Shown piece after piece: positions 1-8,095 of a DNA stretch of 64,000 nucleotides. Both the position numbers and the translations under genes were made by a program. The notes below the pieces were generated by a model. It made no database searches. It was not told the origin of the DNA and saw only the letters and a program-made list of their open reading frames with translations. Positions within the stretch are counted from its first letter, which is position 1; each line of letters starts with the position of its first letter. Location: the NCBI RefSeq assembly GCF_027941915.1, contig NZ_CP116009.1, positions 1,364,001 through 1,428,000 on the forward strand. Direction: 5' to 3'. The stretch is from Ramlibacter tataouinensis (GTDB taxonomy: Bacteria > Pseudomonadota > Gammaproteobacteria > Burkholderiales > Burkholderiaceae_C).

Positions 1-1116
1 ATAGAAGCTGCCGCCGTCATAGCCCTCGCCGGTGAGCCGCTGGCCGCCCGCAAGCAGCTTGCCGCCGCGCGCCACGGCATCCTGCACGTGGCGCTGGACG
101 CGCTCGATCTGCGCGTCGTTGATCATCGGCCCGAACAGCGCGCCGGGCGCGGCGCCGTCCATCGGCCGGACCGCCCGGGTCGCCTCGACGAAGGCATCGA
201 GGAAGCGGCCGCGGATCTTCTCGGCCACGTAGATGCGGTTGACCGACAGGCAGATCTGGCCCATGTTGGTGTACGAGCGCTGCACGGCGGCCGCGACCGC
301 CAGGTCGAGGTCGGCGTCGGGCATCACGATCATGGGGCACTGGCCGCCCAGCTCCAGCACGATCCGCTTGAGCTCGGTGGCGGCTTCCCGCATCACCATC
401 TGGCCGGTCTCGATCGAGCCGGTCAGGGTGACCAGGCGCGAGCGCGGATCGCGGATCAGCTTCATCGATAGGCCCTCGTTGCTGCCGACGACGTTGTTGA
501 TGACACCGGCGGGGATGCCCGCGTCCACCAGGCACTGCACCGTCAGCGCGGTCGACAGCGGCGTCAGCGGCGACGGCTTGTTGACCACCGTGCAGCCGGC
601 CGCCAGCGCCGGCGCGACCTTCCAGGCGAAGATGTCGACCGGGTAGTTCCAGGGCACCATGGTGACCACCACGCCCAGCGGCTGGTGGATCACCAGCACC
701 CGCAGTTCCTTGGAGATGGCGTTCTCCTGCGGGTGCTTCCAGGCGTCGGCGCGCAGCGGCGCCATGTCCGCGTAGAACTCGAACACGCGCGCCGTGTAGT
801 CGATCTCGCGCAGGCTGTCGACGATCGGCTTGCCCTGCTCGCTGGTCAGCGCCTGCGCGATCTCCATCCGGCGCTCGCGGATCAGCTCGCCGGTGCGGCG
901 CAGCAGCTTGGCCCGGATCTCGACGTCGGTCGCCGCCCAGCCCGGGAAGGCGGCCTGCGCCGCCGCGAGCGCGCGGTCGGCGTCGGCCGCGGTGCCCCAG
1001 GCGGTGGTGCCGACGATGCTTCCATTGGCCGGGTTGCGCACGTCGATCGTGCCGCCTTCCAGCGCTTCGACCGCCTTGCCGTCAATGAGGAAGGGGGCGT
1101 GCCGTTGCTGTGACAT
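1..1116 (-). CDS. NAD(P)-dependent aldehyde dehydrogenase, 3' end outside window
   Basis: Oxidises an aldehyde to a carboxylic acid in the cytoplasm. 372 codons are present of the usual 480-500; the gene runs off the left edge. Visible: the ELGGQ motif with general-base Glu255, the catalytic Cys289 in YTNMGQICLSV, and GEGYDGG near the edge. The start ATG at 1116 has GGAG six bases upstream and lies inside the last 35 bases of the upstream ABC ATPase gene, so the two are translationally linked. It is last in the importer/SMP-30/ComA-like operon, so it probably oxidises an aldehyde made in that pathway. The family assignment is secure; the substrate is not visible. Confidence 0.93.
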   Translation of the reverse strand, partial: MSQQRHAPFLIDGKAVEALEGGTIDVRNPANGSIVGTTAWGTAADADRALAAAQAAFPGWAATDVEIRAKLLRRTGELIRERRMEIAQALTSEQGKPIVDSLREIDYTARVFEFYADMAPLRADAWKHPQENAISKELRVLVIHQPLGVVVTMVPWNYPVDIFAWKVAPALAAGCTVVNKPSPLTPLSTALTVQCLVDAGIPAGVINNVVGSNEGLSMKLIRDPRSRLVTLTGSIETGQMVMREAATELKRIVLELGGQCPMIVMPDADLDLAVAAAVQRSYTNMGQICLSVNRIYVAEKIRGRFLDAFVEATRAVRPMDGAAPGALFGPMINDAQIERVQRHVQDAVARGGKLLAGGQRLTGEGYDGGSFY

Positions 1117-2719
1117 TCATTGCTCCATGGATGGGTGAAAACACGGGTGGCTGGGCGCCTTCGGCCGCTTCGCCGTCGTCCTGCGCCGGGCGCGCGCCGA
1201 GGTAGAGGTGCTCGACGCGCTCGTCGTTGAGCAGTTGCGCGCCGGTGCCGGTGTAGGCGTTGCGTCCCTGGTCGAGCACGTAGCCGCGGTCGCAGATCTC
1301 CAGGCAGCGCCGGGCGTTCTGCTCGACGATGAGCACGGCGACCCCCTGCAAGCGGATCGCCGCGATGAACTCGAACACCTGCTCCTGCATCAGCGGCGAC
1401 AGGCCGGCCGAGGGCTCGTCGAGCAGCAGCAGCGAGGGGCGCAGCATCAGGGCCCGGGCCAGCGCGACGATCTGCCGCTCGCCGCCCGACAGGTCGCCGG
1501 CGCGCTTGTGCAGCAACCGCTCCAGCGGCGGGAACAGCCCGCGCACGTAGTCGAAGCCGTCGCTCCAGCGGTCCGGGGCGATGAACACGCCGGTCTGCAG
1601 GTTCTCCAGCACCGTCAGCTGGGCGAACACGTTCTCCAGCTGCGGCACGTAGCCGATGCCGCGCGCGACCAGCCGGTGGCCGGCCGATCCCGTGATGTCC
1701 TGGCCCTCGTGGTGGATGGTCCCGACGCGGGTGCGCGCGATGCCGAACACCGACTTGAGCAGGGTCGACTTGCCGGCGCCGTTGGGCCCGAAGATGCCGA
1801 CGATCTCGCCCGGATGCAGCTCGAGCGAGCAGCCCCGCAGCACGTCGACCCCCGGCAGGTAGCCGGCCACCAGGTCCTGCACCGACAGGATCGGTGCCTG
1901 GCCTTCGGCCGGCCGCGGCTGCGGCTGCGGCCGGGCGGGGGCGGCGCCGGCGCGGCGCGCACCGAGGTAGGCCTCGATGACGGCCGGGTCGGCGGCCACC
2001 TGCGCGGCCTGCCCCTCGGCGATGATGCGTCCCTCGGCCATGCACACTACGTGGTCGCTGATGCGCCGCACCAGCTCCATGTCGTGCTCGATGATCAGGA
2101 CGCTGGTGCCCTGGCGATTGAGCGCCACGATGTGCTCGAGCAATGAATCGCGCAGCGCCGGGTTCACCCCGGCCATCGGCTCGTCCAGCATCAGCAGCTT
2201 GGGCTCGGCCATCAGGGCCCGGGCCATCTCCAGCAGCTTGCGCTGCCCGCCGGACAGCACGCTGGCCGGCTGGTCGCGCAGGTGCACGAGCTTGAAGCGC
2301 TCCAGCACCTCGGTGGCGCGTTCGGCCAGGCGCCGTTCCGCCGGCCGCCAGCGCGCCGGCCACAGCGCCGACAGCAGGGTCTCGCCCGCGGGGTCCTTGG
2401 CGCCGAGCATGACGTTCTCCAGCACCGACAGGCGCGCGGCCACGGCCGTGTGCTGGAAGGTCCGCACCAGCCCGAGCCGGGCGACGCGGTGCGCGCCCAG
2501 CTGCGAGATCTCGGTCGAATCGAAGCTCCAGCTCCCGGCCGAGGGCCGCATGAAGCCGGACAGCACGTTGAAGAAGGTGCTCTTGCCGGCCCCGTTGGGG
2601 CCGATCAGCGAGGTGATGGCGCCGCGCGCGATCGCGAACTGGTCGACGTCCACCGCGGTGAATGCGCCGAAGCGGCGCACCACGCCTTGCGCCTTCAGGA
2701 TGACAGGATCATGCGGCAC
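1082..2719 (-). CDS. Fused LivG-LivF ABC transporter ATPase
   Basis: A 545-residue protein containing both ATPases of a branched-chain amino-acid type (HAAT) importer in one chain. The N-terminal half is LivG-like, with Walker A GPNGAGKST at 40-48, signature LSGGQ near 156-160, Walker B LLMLDEP and an IEHDM switch region. A proline-rich linker covers about 256-276. The C-terminal half is LivF-like, with a second Walker A at 312-320, LSGGE and LLLLDEP. LivG and LivF are normally separate proteins of about 250 and 235 residues, as in the second importer of this window. It overlaps the livM stop by 11 bases and the aldehyde dehydrogenase start by 35. It should drive uptake of the substrate of this island. 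Confidence 0.95.
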   Translation of the reverse strand: MPHDPVILKAQGVVRRFGAFTAVDVDQFAIARGAITSLIGPNGAGKSTFFNVLSGFMRPSAGSWSFDSTEISQLGAHRVARLGLVRTFQHTAVAARLSVLENVMLGAKDPAGETLLSALWPARWRPAERRLAERATEVLERFKLVHLRDQPASVLSGGQRKLLEMARALMAEPKLLMLDEPMAGVNPALRDSLLEHIVALNRQGTSVLIIEHDMELVRRISDHVVCMAEGRIIAEGQAAQVAADPAVIEAYLGARRAGAAPARPQPQPRPAEGQAPILSVQDLVAGYLPGVDVLRGCSLELHPGEIVGIFGPNGAGKSTLLKSVFGIARTRVGTIHHEGQDITGSAGHRLVARGIGYVPQLENVFAQLTVLENLQTGVFIAPDRWSDGFDYVRGLFPPLERLLHKRAGDLSGGERQIVALARALMLRPSLLLLDEPSAGLSPLMQEQVFEFIAAIRLQGVAVLIVEQNARRCLEICDRGYVLDQGRNAYTGTGAQLLNDERVEHLYLGARPAQDDGEAAEGAQPPVFSPIHGAMNVTATARPLPH

Positions 2720-3683
2720 GACGTTGCCCCCGCTTTGCGAACAGGCCGTCGGGCCGGTACATGACGAGCAGCATCAGGCCTGCGCCGAGCAGCACGAAGC
2801 GTGCGGCACTGACCTGCTGCGGCCCCAGCCAGGAGAGCGTGTCGCTGGCGCCGGCCAGCAGGCCGTCGGTCACCGCCACGATCATCCAGAAGACCGCCAC
2901 CCCGAACACCGGTCCCCACGCCTTGCCCATGCCACCCAGGACCAGCCCGGTGTAGGCAAAGAAGGTCAGCGTCGGCAGGTAGGTCTCGGGGTTCACGTCC
3001 TGGTGGCTGAGGGCCAGCAGGACGCCGGCCAGGGCGCCGATCAGCCCGCCCAGCACCAGGCTCTGCATCTTGTAGCGGAACACCGGCTTGCCCAGCGAGG
3101 TCGGCCCCGGCTCGTTGTCGCGGATCGCACGGATCACGCGGCCCCAGGGCGAGGCGACCAGCATCCGCACCAGCAGGATGGTGGCGACCACGGTCACCCA
3201 CGCGACCAGGCACAGGAACAGCTGCGCCTCGTTCCAGTGCAGCGGACCGAGGACATAGTCGCCGGGCGGGATCGGGTTCAGCGCGAAGAAGCCGTCGCCG
3301 AAGCGCTGCAGGCCCTGGACGCCCCCGGTGACGGGTTCCATCCAGGTGCTGCGGAACAGCAGCCGCAGCGACTCGGTGACGGCCAGCGAGACGATCGCGA
3401 AGTAGTCGGCCCGCAGCCGCAGGGTCGGCAGGCCCATCAGCAGCGCCAGGACGGCGGCGAAGGCCAGCGCCATCGCCAGCGCACCGGCGAACCCCAGGCC
3501 GAGGGACAGCACCCCGATGGCCAGGCCGTAGGCGCCCATCATCATGAACCCGGCCTGGCCGAAGTTCAGCAGGCCCGTGTAGCCGTAGTGCAGGTTCAGG
3601 CCGACCGCGGCCAGCGCCAGCACGGCCGCCTCGGGCGACACGGCGGCACGCGCCGTGAGGGAGAGAAGCTCCAGGAAATCCAC
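2709..3683 (-). CDS. livM: Branched-chain-type ABC transporter permease LivM
   Basis: A 324-residue inner-membrane permease of the LivM family with about 8-9 hydrophobic segments. It carries the family motif region GLNLHYGYTGLLNFGQAGF near residues 28-46 and the downstream cytoplasmic-loop block around RAIRDNEPGPTSLGKP. It follows livH by six bases and overlaps the fused ATPase start, so it belongs to the same operon. It forms the translocation pore with the LivH protein. Members of this family carry amino acids, amides, urea and aromatic or short organic acids; the sequence alone does not tell which. Confidence 0.94.
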   Translation of the reverse strand: MDFLELLSLTARAAVSPEAAVLALAAVGLNLHYGYTGLLNFGQAGFMMMGAYGLAIGVLSLGLGFAGALAMALAFAAVLALLMGLPTLRLRADYFAIVSLAVTESLRLLFRSTWMEPVTGGVQGLQRFGDGFFALNPIPPGDYVLGPLHWNEAQLFLCLVAWVTVVATILLVRMLVASPWGRVIRAIRDNEPGPTSLGKPVFRYKMQSLVLGGLIGALAGVLLALSHQDVNPETYLPTLTFFAYTGLVLGGMGKAWGPVFGVAVFWMIVAVTDGLLAGASDTLSWLGPQQVSAARFVLLGAGLMLLVMYRPDGLFAKRGQRRAA

Positions 3684-3689
3684 GTCGAT

Positions 3690-4979
3690 CTACCCCACGC
3701 GCTGCGCGCGATTGAACAGGCCCTGCGGGCGCACCAGCAGCACGGCGGCCAGCGCCAGCATCGCGAGCGCCGTCTTGAGCTCGACCGGGAACACCAGCGT
3801 GCCCAGCTCCATGCAGATCCCCAGCACGACGCCGCCGGCGATCGTCCCGAAGGCGGTCCCGATGCCGCCGAGGATGACGGCGGCGAAGACGAACATCAGC
3901 GTCTGGTAGCCCATGTCCCAGCGCACCTGGTGGCTCACCGCCATCAGCACGCCGCCGGTGGCGGCCAGGGCCGAACCCACGATCCAGATGTCGCGCTTGA
4001 TCCGGTTGACGTCGATGCCGGTGGCCTCGGCCAGGCCGGGATCGCCCGCCACCGCGCGCATGGCGCGCCCGAGGCGGGTGCGCAGCAGCAGCACGCCCAG
4101 CCCGAGCAGCGCCAGTACCGCCACCGTGCAGACCACCAGGTCGCGCGGCGTGATGGCCAGGCCGGCGAAGCGCAGCGGCTCCTGCAGCGCGTACTCGCGG
4201 TACGGCTGGGTGTTCGATTCGAACAGCGCCAGCAGCAGGTAGCGCATGGCGAACGACAGCCCGATGGTGAACACCAGGATCGAGAAGTGCTCCTTGGCGC
4301 GCGACTCCAGCGGCCGCAGCAGCCCGGTTCCGAGCGCGCCCCCAAGCGCACCGACCGCCAGCACGGCCACGACCGCGGCCGCGATCAGCGGCCACTGCGG
4401 GCCGCCGGCCATGGTGCTGAGCAGGAAGGCCAGCAGGGCCCCCAGCGTCATGAACTCGCCGTGCGCGAAGTTGATGATCCGCGACACGCTGTAGATCAGC
4501 GAGAGCCCCACGGCCGCCATCGCGATGATCAGGCCGAACACGGTTCCGTCCAGCACCACCTGCAGCACCCGCGTCGCCACCGAAGGCCCCTGGCGCTGCT
4601 GCACGGCGCCGGCGCGCTCGAGCGGGAACAGCACCAGCTTGCTCTGCCCTTCCTGCACGTCCACCGTCAGGGTCGGCGAGCGGCCCGCCGGCAGCACCAC
4701 GCCGTCCGGCAGGGTCTTCGCCTCCAGGGTGACGCGGTACGGCCCGGCCGCGGGCAGCGGAATCTCGAAACGGCCGTCCGGCCCGGAGCGGCCGCGCACG
4801 GTCTCGCCGCCCTGGGTGGACTGCACCGCCAGCTCGACGCCCGCGACGGGCGCGGGTGCATCGGCGGATTTCACGCGCAGCGTTCCGCCGATCGCCGTGC
4901 CGGCCTGCGCCGGGACGGCGGCGGCCAGCAGCCCGGCTGCCGTCAGGAAGCAGGCGATCAGGAGCCTGAAAGCCGTCAT
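3690..4979 (-). CDS. LivH permease with N-terminal secreted beta-sandwich domain
   Basis: A 429-residue protein. Residues 1-26 look like a cleavable signal peptide ending AQA. Residues about 28-115 form a carboxypeptidase-regulatory-like/Ig-like domain (GGTLRVKSADAPAPVAGVEL, then GPDGRFEIPLP). A LivH permease follows from about residue 135, with GLSLIYSVSRIINFAHGEF and EATGIDVNRIKRDIW. Ordinary LivH has about 290-300 residues and no such extension; the second LivH here (55199) is of ordinary length. The start overlaps the binding-protein stop as ATGA. The extra domain would face the periplasm, where it could contact the binding protein or cell wall; that role is inferred. Confidence 0.92.
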   Translation of the reverse strand: MTAFRLLIACFLTAAGLLAAAVPAQAGTAIGGTLRVKSADAPAPVAGVELAVQSTQGGETVRGRSGPDGRFEIPLPAAGPYRVTLEAKTLPDGVVLPAGRSPTLTVDVQEGQSKLVLFPLERAGAVQQRQGPSVATRVLQVVLDGTVFGLIIAMAAVGLSLIYSVSRIINFAHGEFMTLGALLAFLLSTMAGGPQWPLIAAAVVAVLAVGALGGALGTGLLRPLESRAKEHFSILVFTIGLSFAMRYLLLALFESNTQPYREYALQEPLRFAGLAITPRDLVVCTVAVLALLGLGVLLLRTRLGRAMRAVAGDPGLAEATGIDVNRIKRDIWIVGSALAATGGVLMAVSHQVRWDMGYQTLMFVFAAVILGGIGTAFGTIAGGVVLGICMELGTLVFPVELKTALAMLALAAVLLVRPQGLFNRAQRVG

Positions 4980-6220
4980 GGCGCCTTCACTTGCACTTGG
5001 CGCACCGGCTGCGACACGCCCTTGGCGTCCACCGCGTAGATCTGGAAGCGCGCGGTGGTGGGGTCGCCCTTGTCCGTCAGCCGGGTCGGTCCGGTCGGGC
5101 CGACGTAGGCGATGGTCTTGCCCGCCGACAGCGAACGCACGCAGTCACGGTAGTTGGTGCACTCGACCTCGCCCTTGGTGACCAGGGGCACCTGGCTCTT
5201 GTAGATGCTGGGATCGGTCGACTTGGCCGCGGTCATCGCCAGCGCCGTGATCACCAGGCAGTCGTACTGTTCGGGCGCGAACTGGTTGGTGCGCAGGCCC
5301 GGCGCATGGGCCGCCAGCCGCGGGCCGAAGTCGTTGCCGCGGATGGTCAGCACCGAGCCGCCCTGCTTGACCTTCTCCAGCACCGAGGCATCGGCCGGGT
5401 TCACGCCCTTCCAGAAGTCGGGGCCCAGCACGCCGGTGGTGTACACGCCGATGTTGCGCGGCCCCAGGCCGCGCTCGATCATGGAGCGGAAGATCTTGCC
5501 GCGCTCGTCGTAGCCGATCACCGCCACGCCCTCGGGGCGCAGGCCGGCAATGCGCTGGACCTCGGAGTCGAAGCTGGTCTGGGCCGGGTCGTAGACGATC
5601 GTGGCCAGCACCTCGCCGCCGGCCGCCTTGAAGGCCTGTTCGATGGCCTCGGCCAGGCCTTTGCCAAAGGCGTCGCCGCGCGCCAGGATGGCGATCTTGC
5701 TGTGGCCGTCCTCGATCGCCAGTTGCGCGTAGACCGGGCCCTGCAGCACCTGCGAGTAGGAAGTCCGCGCGAAGTAGCCCTGGTGCGGATAGGCGGTCAG
5801 CTGGGGACCCGTGTTCGCGCCCGAGCACATCGAGGCGCGGGCCCGCACGACCTTGTCCAGCAGCGACAACGTCACCGAAGTCGATCCGGTTCCCATGACG
5901 GCGCGCACGTTCTGGCTGAGCAGGCGGTCCAGCGCCTGCGAGGCGATGTTGGCGTCACCCGCCTCGTCGGCATGCACCAGCGTGAGCTTGCGGCCCAGCA
6001 CGCCGCCGGCGTCGTTGACGTCCTTGGCCGCCAGTTCGACCGCGGCGGCCATCGGCGGGCCGAACTGCGCGGCCGGGCCGGTCATCGGCAGCAGGGTGCC
6101 GATCTTCAGCTCGCCGCCGGCGGGCTGCTGCGCGTGGACCGAGGCGGCGCCGATCGCGAAACTGATGCCCAGCGCGGCAGCGATCACCGCGCGCGGCATG
6201 GATGAGGGTGTCATGCGCAT
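4976..6220 (-). CDS. Periplasmic substrate-binding protein (Peripla_BP_6) of the importer
   Basis: A 414-residue solute-binding protein of the LivJ/AmiC type. It has a signal peptide ending near VHAQQ at about 30 and a typical mature start GELKIGTLLPMTGPAAQFG. The ATG at about 6220 is preferred over the GTG just before it because AGGAG lies seven bases upstream. It is the first of the transporter genes and is translationally coupled (ATGA) to the permease. Ligand contacts cannot be read from sequence. Its place beside a lactonase, a dehydratase and dehydrogenases suggests an organic or sugar acid rather than leucine. Confidence 0.93.
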   Translation of the reverse strand: MRMTPSSMPRAVIAAALGISFAIGAASVHAQQPAGGELKIGTLLPMTGPAAQFGPPMAAAVELAAKDVNDAGGVLGRKLTLVHADEAGDANIASQALDRLLSQNVRAVMGTGSTSVTLSLLDKVVRARASMCSGANTGPQLTAYPHQGYFARTSYSQVLQGPVYAQLAIEDGHSKIAILARGDAFGKGLAEAIEQAFKAAGGEVLATIVYDPAQTSFDSEVQRIAGLRPEGVAVIGYDERGKIFRSMIERGLGPRNIGVYTTGVLGPDFWKGVNPADASVLEKVKQGGSVLTIRGNDFGPRLAAHAPGLRTNQFAPEQYDCLVITALAMTAAKSTDPSIYKSQVPLVTKGEVECTNYRDCVRSLSAGKTIAYVGPTGPTRLTDKGDPTTARFQIYAVDAKGVSQPVRQVQVKAP

Positions 6221-6249
6221 CACTTATCTCCTTTGGTCATGTTTTCGGG

Positions 6250-7191
6250 CTAGAGCGGCCCGGACGCTTGCGAATGGGCAAAAAGCGGCCGTCCCGGCAC
6301 GGGCATGCGGGCGATTTGCACGGTGCCGGTGAGCGAGGCGGTCATGTACAGGTCGCGCGGCTCGCGCGGGTCGAAGGCCAGGTTGGTGAGGTGGGTCTCG
6401 TCGGCGGCCGGCTGCACCAGGTGCGTCGGCAGCATGCGCGCGTCGAATCGCCACACGCCCACGCCGAGGTGGCAAACGAGCAGCCCGTCCTCGGCGTCCG
6501 CCTCGATGCCATCCGGCCCCGCGGTCCCGCCGGACAACTGGATCGCGACGCCCACCTTGGAGACGCCGCCGTCGGCCATCAGCGGCACGCGCCAGACCTG
6601 CTGGCTGCGGGTGGCCGCGACGTAGCAGTGGCGGCCGCCTCCGGCGAGGGTCACGCCGTTCGGGCTGGGGATGCAGTCCAGCAGCTTGTCCAGTGCGCCA
6701 TCGGCGCGCAGCCGGTAGAGCCGCCCGGACGGGTCGGCCACGCCGGTCTGTCCCTGGTCGGTGAAGTAGAGGTCGCCGTTCGGCGCGAAGTGCAGGTCGT
6801 TCAACCCCTTGAAGCCTTCGCTGTGCACCGTCTCCAGCACCGGCTCGACCGCGCCGGAGGCGGCGTCCAGGCCCAGCAGGCCGCGGCGGTAGTCGCAGAT
6901 GAAGACGCGGCCGTCGCGGTGGATCTTCAGCCCGTTCGGCCAGCCGTCGTATTCGGTGACCAGCTCCCAGGCGCCGTCCGGATCGATCCGGAAGACGCGG
7001 CCGAACGGCACGTCCACCAGCCACAGCCGGCCCTGGCGGTCGAAGCTGGGCCCCTCCAGGAAGCAGTCCAGCAGCTCGCCGCCGCGGTTGGCATCGGCCC
7101 AGGTGCTGCGCTTGCCGCGGCGGTACTTCGCCGGCATGCGCGACCACACCCGGGCGGGGATGCGCTCGACGGGGCCGAAGGGATTGAACAT
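6250..7191 (-). CDS. SMP-30/gluconolactonase-like lactonase
   Basis: A 313-residue six-bladed beta-propeller of the SMP-30/gluconolactonase/LRE family, which hydrolyses lactones with a bound divalent metal. Candidate metal-site residues are the Glu of CFLEGPSFD near residue 45, the Asn of DGWPNGLK, the Asn of IPSPNGVTL and the Asp of GPDGIEAD, the usual four ligand positions. No signal peptide is visible. It lies seven bases after the ComA-like gene and upstream of the importer genes in one transcription unit. With an SDR dehydrogenase and an enolase-superfamily dehydratase nearby, opening of an aldonolactone-like intermediate is the likely role; the actual lactone is unknown. Confidence 0.88.
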   Translation of the reverse strand: MFNPFGPVERIPARVWSRMPAKYRRGKRSTWADANRGGELLDCFLEGPSFDRQGRLWLVDVPFGRVFRIDPDGAWELVTEYDGWPNGLKIHRDGRVFICDYRRGLLGLDAASGAVEPVLETVHSEGFKGLNDLHFAPNGDLYFTDQGQTGVADPSGRLYRLRADGALDKLLDCIPSPNGVTLAGGGRHCYVAATRSQQVWRVPLMADGGVSKVGVAIQLSGGTAGPDGIEADAEDGLLVCHLGVGVWRFDARMLPTHLVQPAADETHLTNLAFDPREPRDLYMTASLTGTVQIARMPVPGRPLFAHSQASGPL

Positions 7192-7198
7192 GGCCCGC

Positions 7199-8011
7199 TC
7201 AGCTCCAGTGCGGGCGGCCCCACACGGCCGACCAGAACGTCTCGTAGCCGAGCCGGCGGCGCTGCGCCTCCAGCTGCACGACCGTGCGCGGGTCGATGTG
7301 GCCCAGGCTGATGTCCGGGCCGAAGACGCGCAGGTACTTCAGCTGGTCGTCGGCCGACAGCGCTTCGCACACCATGCGCTCGCTGCCGATCTCGGCGATC
7401 ACCCGCTTGACCTGCTCGAACTTGATCGGACCGACGACGTCGGCCGGGGTCTCGCCCCGGGCCATGGCCTGGTAGATGAAGTGGGCCTGGGTGGCGCCGG
7501 CCTCGAAATCCGCCTTGGCGCGCGCGATCCGGTCGTTCAGCGGGACGATCTCGATCACCGGCTTGCGGATCGCCTCCTGCACGACGGTGGTGACGTTCAG
7601 GCCGCGCTCCACGCCCATGCGGATGTAGCCGGAGCGCTCCTCGCGCGTCATCTCCACCACGCCGTCGCAGATCTCGATGCCGGTGAAGCCCATCTCCTGG
7701 GCCCAGTCGTAGAAGGCCGGCACCTGGCCCAGGCGGATCGCCATCTCCAGGATCGTCCCGCCCGGATAGGGCTCGATGCCGCGCTCGCGCAGCATGCCGG
7801 TGATGGTTTTCAGCAGCGCCGGCTTGGCCAGCAGCGCCGAGCCGTAGGCCAGCTTGGCGCGGTCGATGAACTCGCTCGAGGTCTCGAGCAGCGCCTCGAG
7901 CTGGCGGGGGCCCTCCCCGAACAGCGTGATCCACGTGGAGCCCGCGATGCGGGGCTTGTCGGCCCGCGGGCTGACAAGCAGGCTGGCGAAGGAATTCGGG
8001 TCGGACATCAT
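7199..8011 (-). CDS. ComA-family (phosphosulfolactate synthase-like) TIM-barrel protein
   Basis: A 270-residue protein resembling archaeal ComA, which adds sulfite to phosphoenolpyruvate. Family blocks include YPGGTILEMA near residue 82, GFTGIEICDG near 107, an acidic DRIARAKADFEAGA stretch and a C-terminal ISLGHIDPRTVVQLEAQRR block. Coenzyme M synthesis is not expected in a betaproteobacterium, and no comB/comC is nearby. It is first in an operon behind a LacI-type operator, followed by lactonase, importer and aldehyde dehydrogenase. A lyase or aldolase-like step on a 2-keto acid, or C-S bond chemistry, are possible roles; both are inference. Confidence 0.85.
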   Translation of the reverse strand: MMSDPNSFASLLVSPRADKPRIAGSTWITLFGEGPRQLEALLETSSEFIDRAKLAYGSALLAKPALLKTITGMLRERGIEPYPGGTILEMAIRLGQVPAFYDWAQEMGFTGIEICDGVVEMTREERSGYIRMGVERGLNVTTVVQEAIRKPVIEIVPLNDRIARAKADFEAGATQAHFIYQAMARGETPADVVGPIKFEQVKRVIAEIGSERMVCEALSADDQLKYLRVFGPDISLGHIDPRTVVQLEAQRRRLGYETFWSAVWGRPHWS

Positions 8012-8047
8012 GTTTCCAGGAAGTGGGGGAGGGTCATCTCCGGCTGA

Positions 8048-8059
8048 GAAAACGTTTTC
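8048..8059. promoter_or_regulatory. LacI-family operator, perfect palindrome
   Basis: GAAAACGTTTTC, a perfect 12-base palindrome with the central CG typical of LacI-family operators. It lies 37 bases before the ComA-like start and just after the end of the lacI-type gene. The same sequence occurs before the bicupin gene at 11851. It is the likely binding site of the regulator at 8096-9145. Confidence 0.8.
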
Positions 8060-8095
8060 ATGTTAGCGCGCAAGCGGGCTCTGTCAATGCGGGAT

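Noticed and set aside
1977-5039. Plus-strand open frame of 1020 codons
   Set aside because: It runs antisense through the Liv genes, which have clear ABC-transporter motifs, and is rich in Gln, Arg and Ala with no recognisable domain; typical high-G+C shadow.
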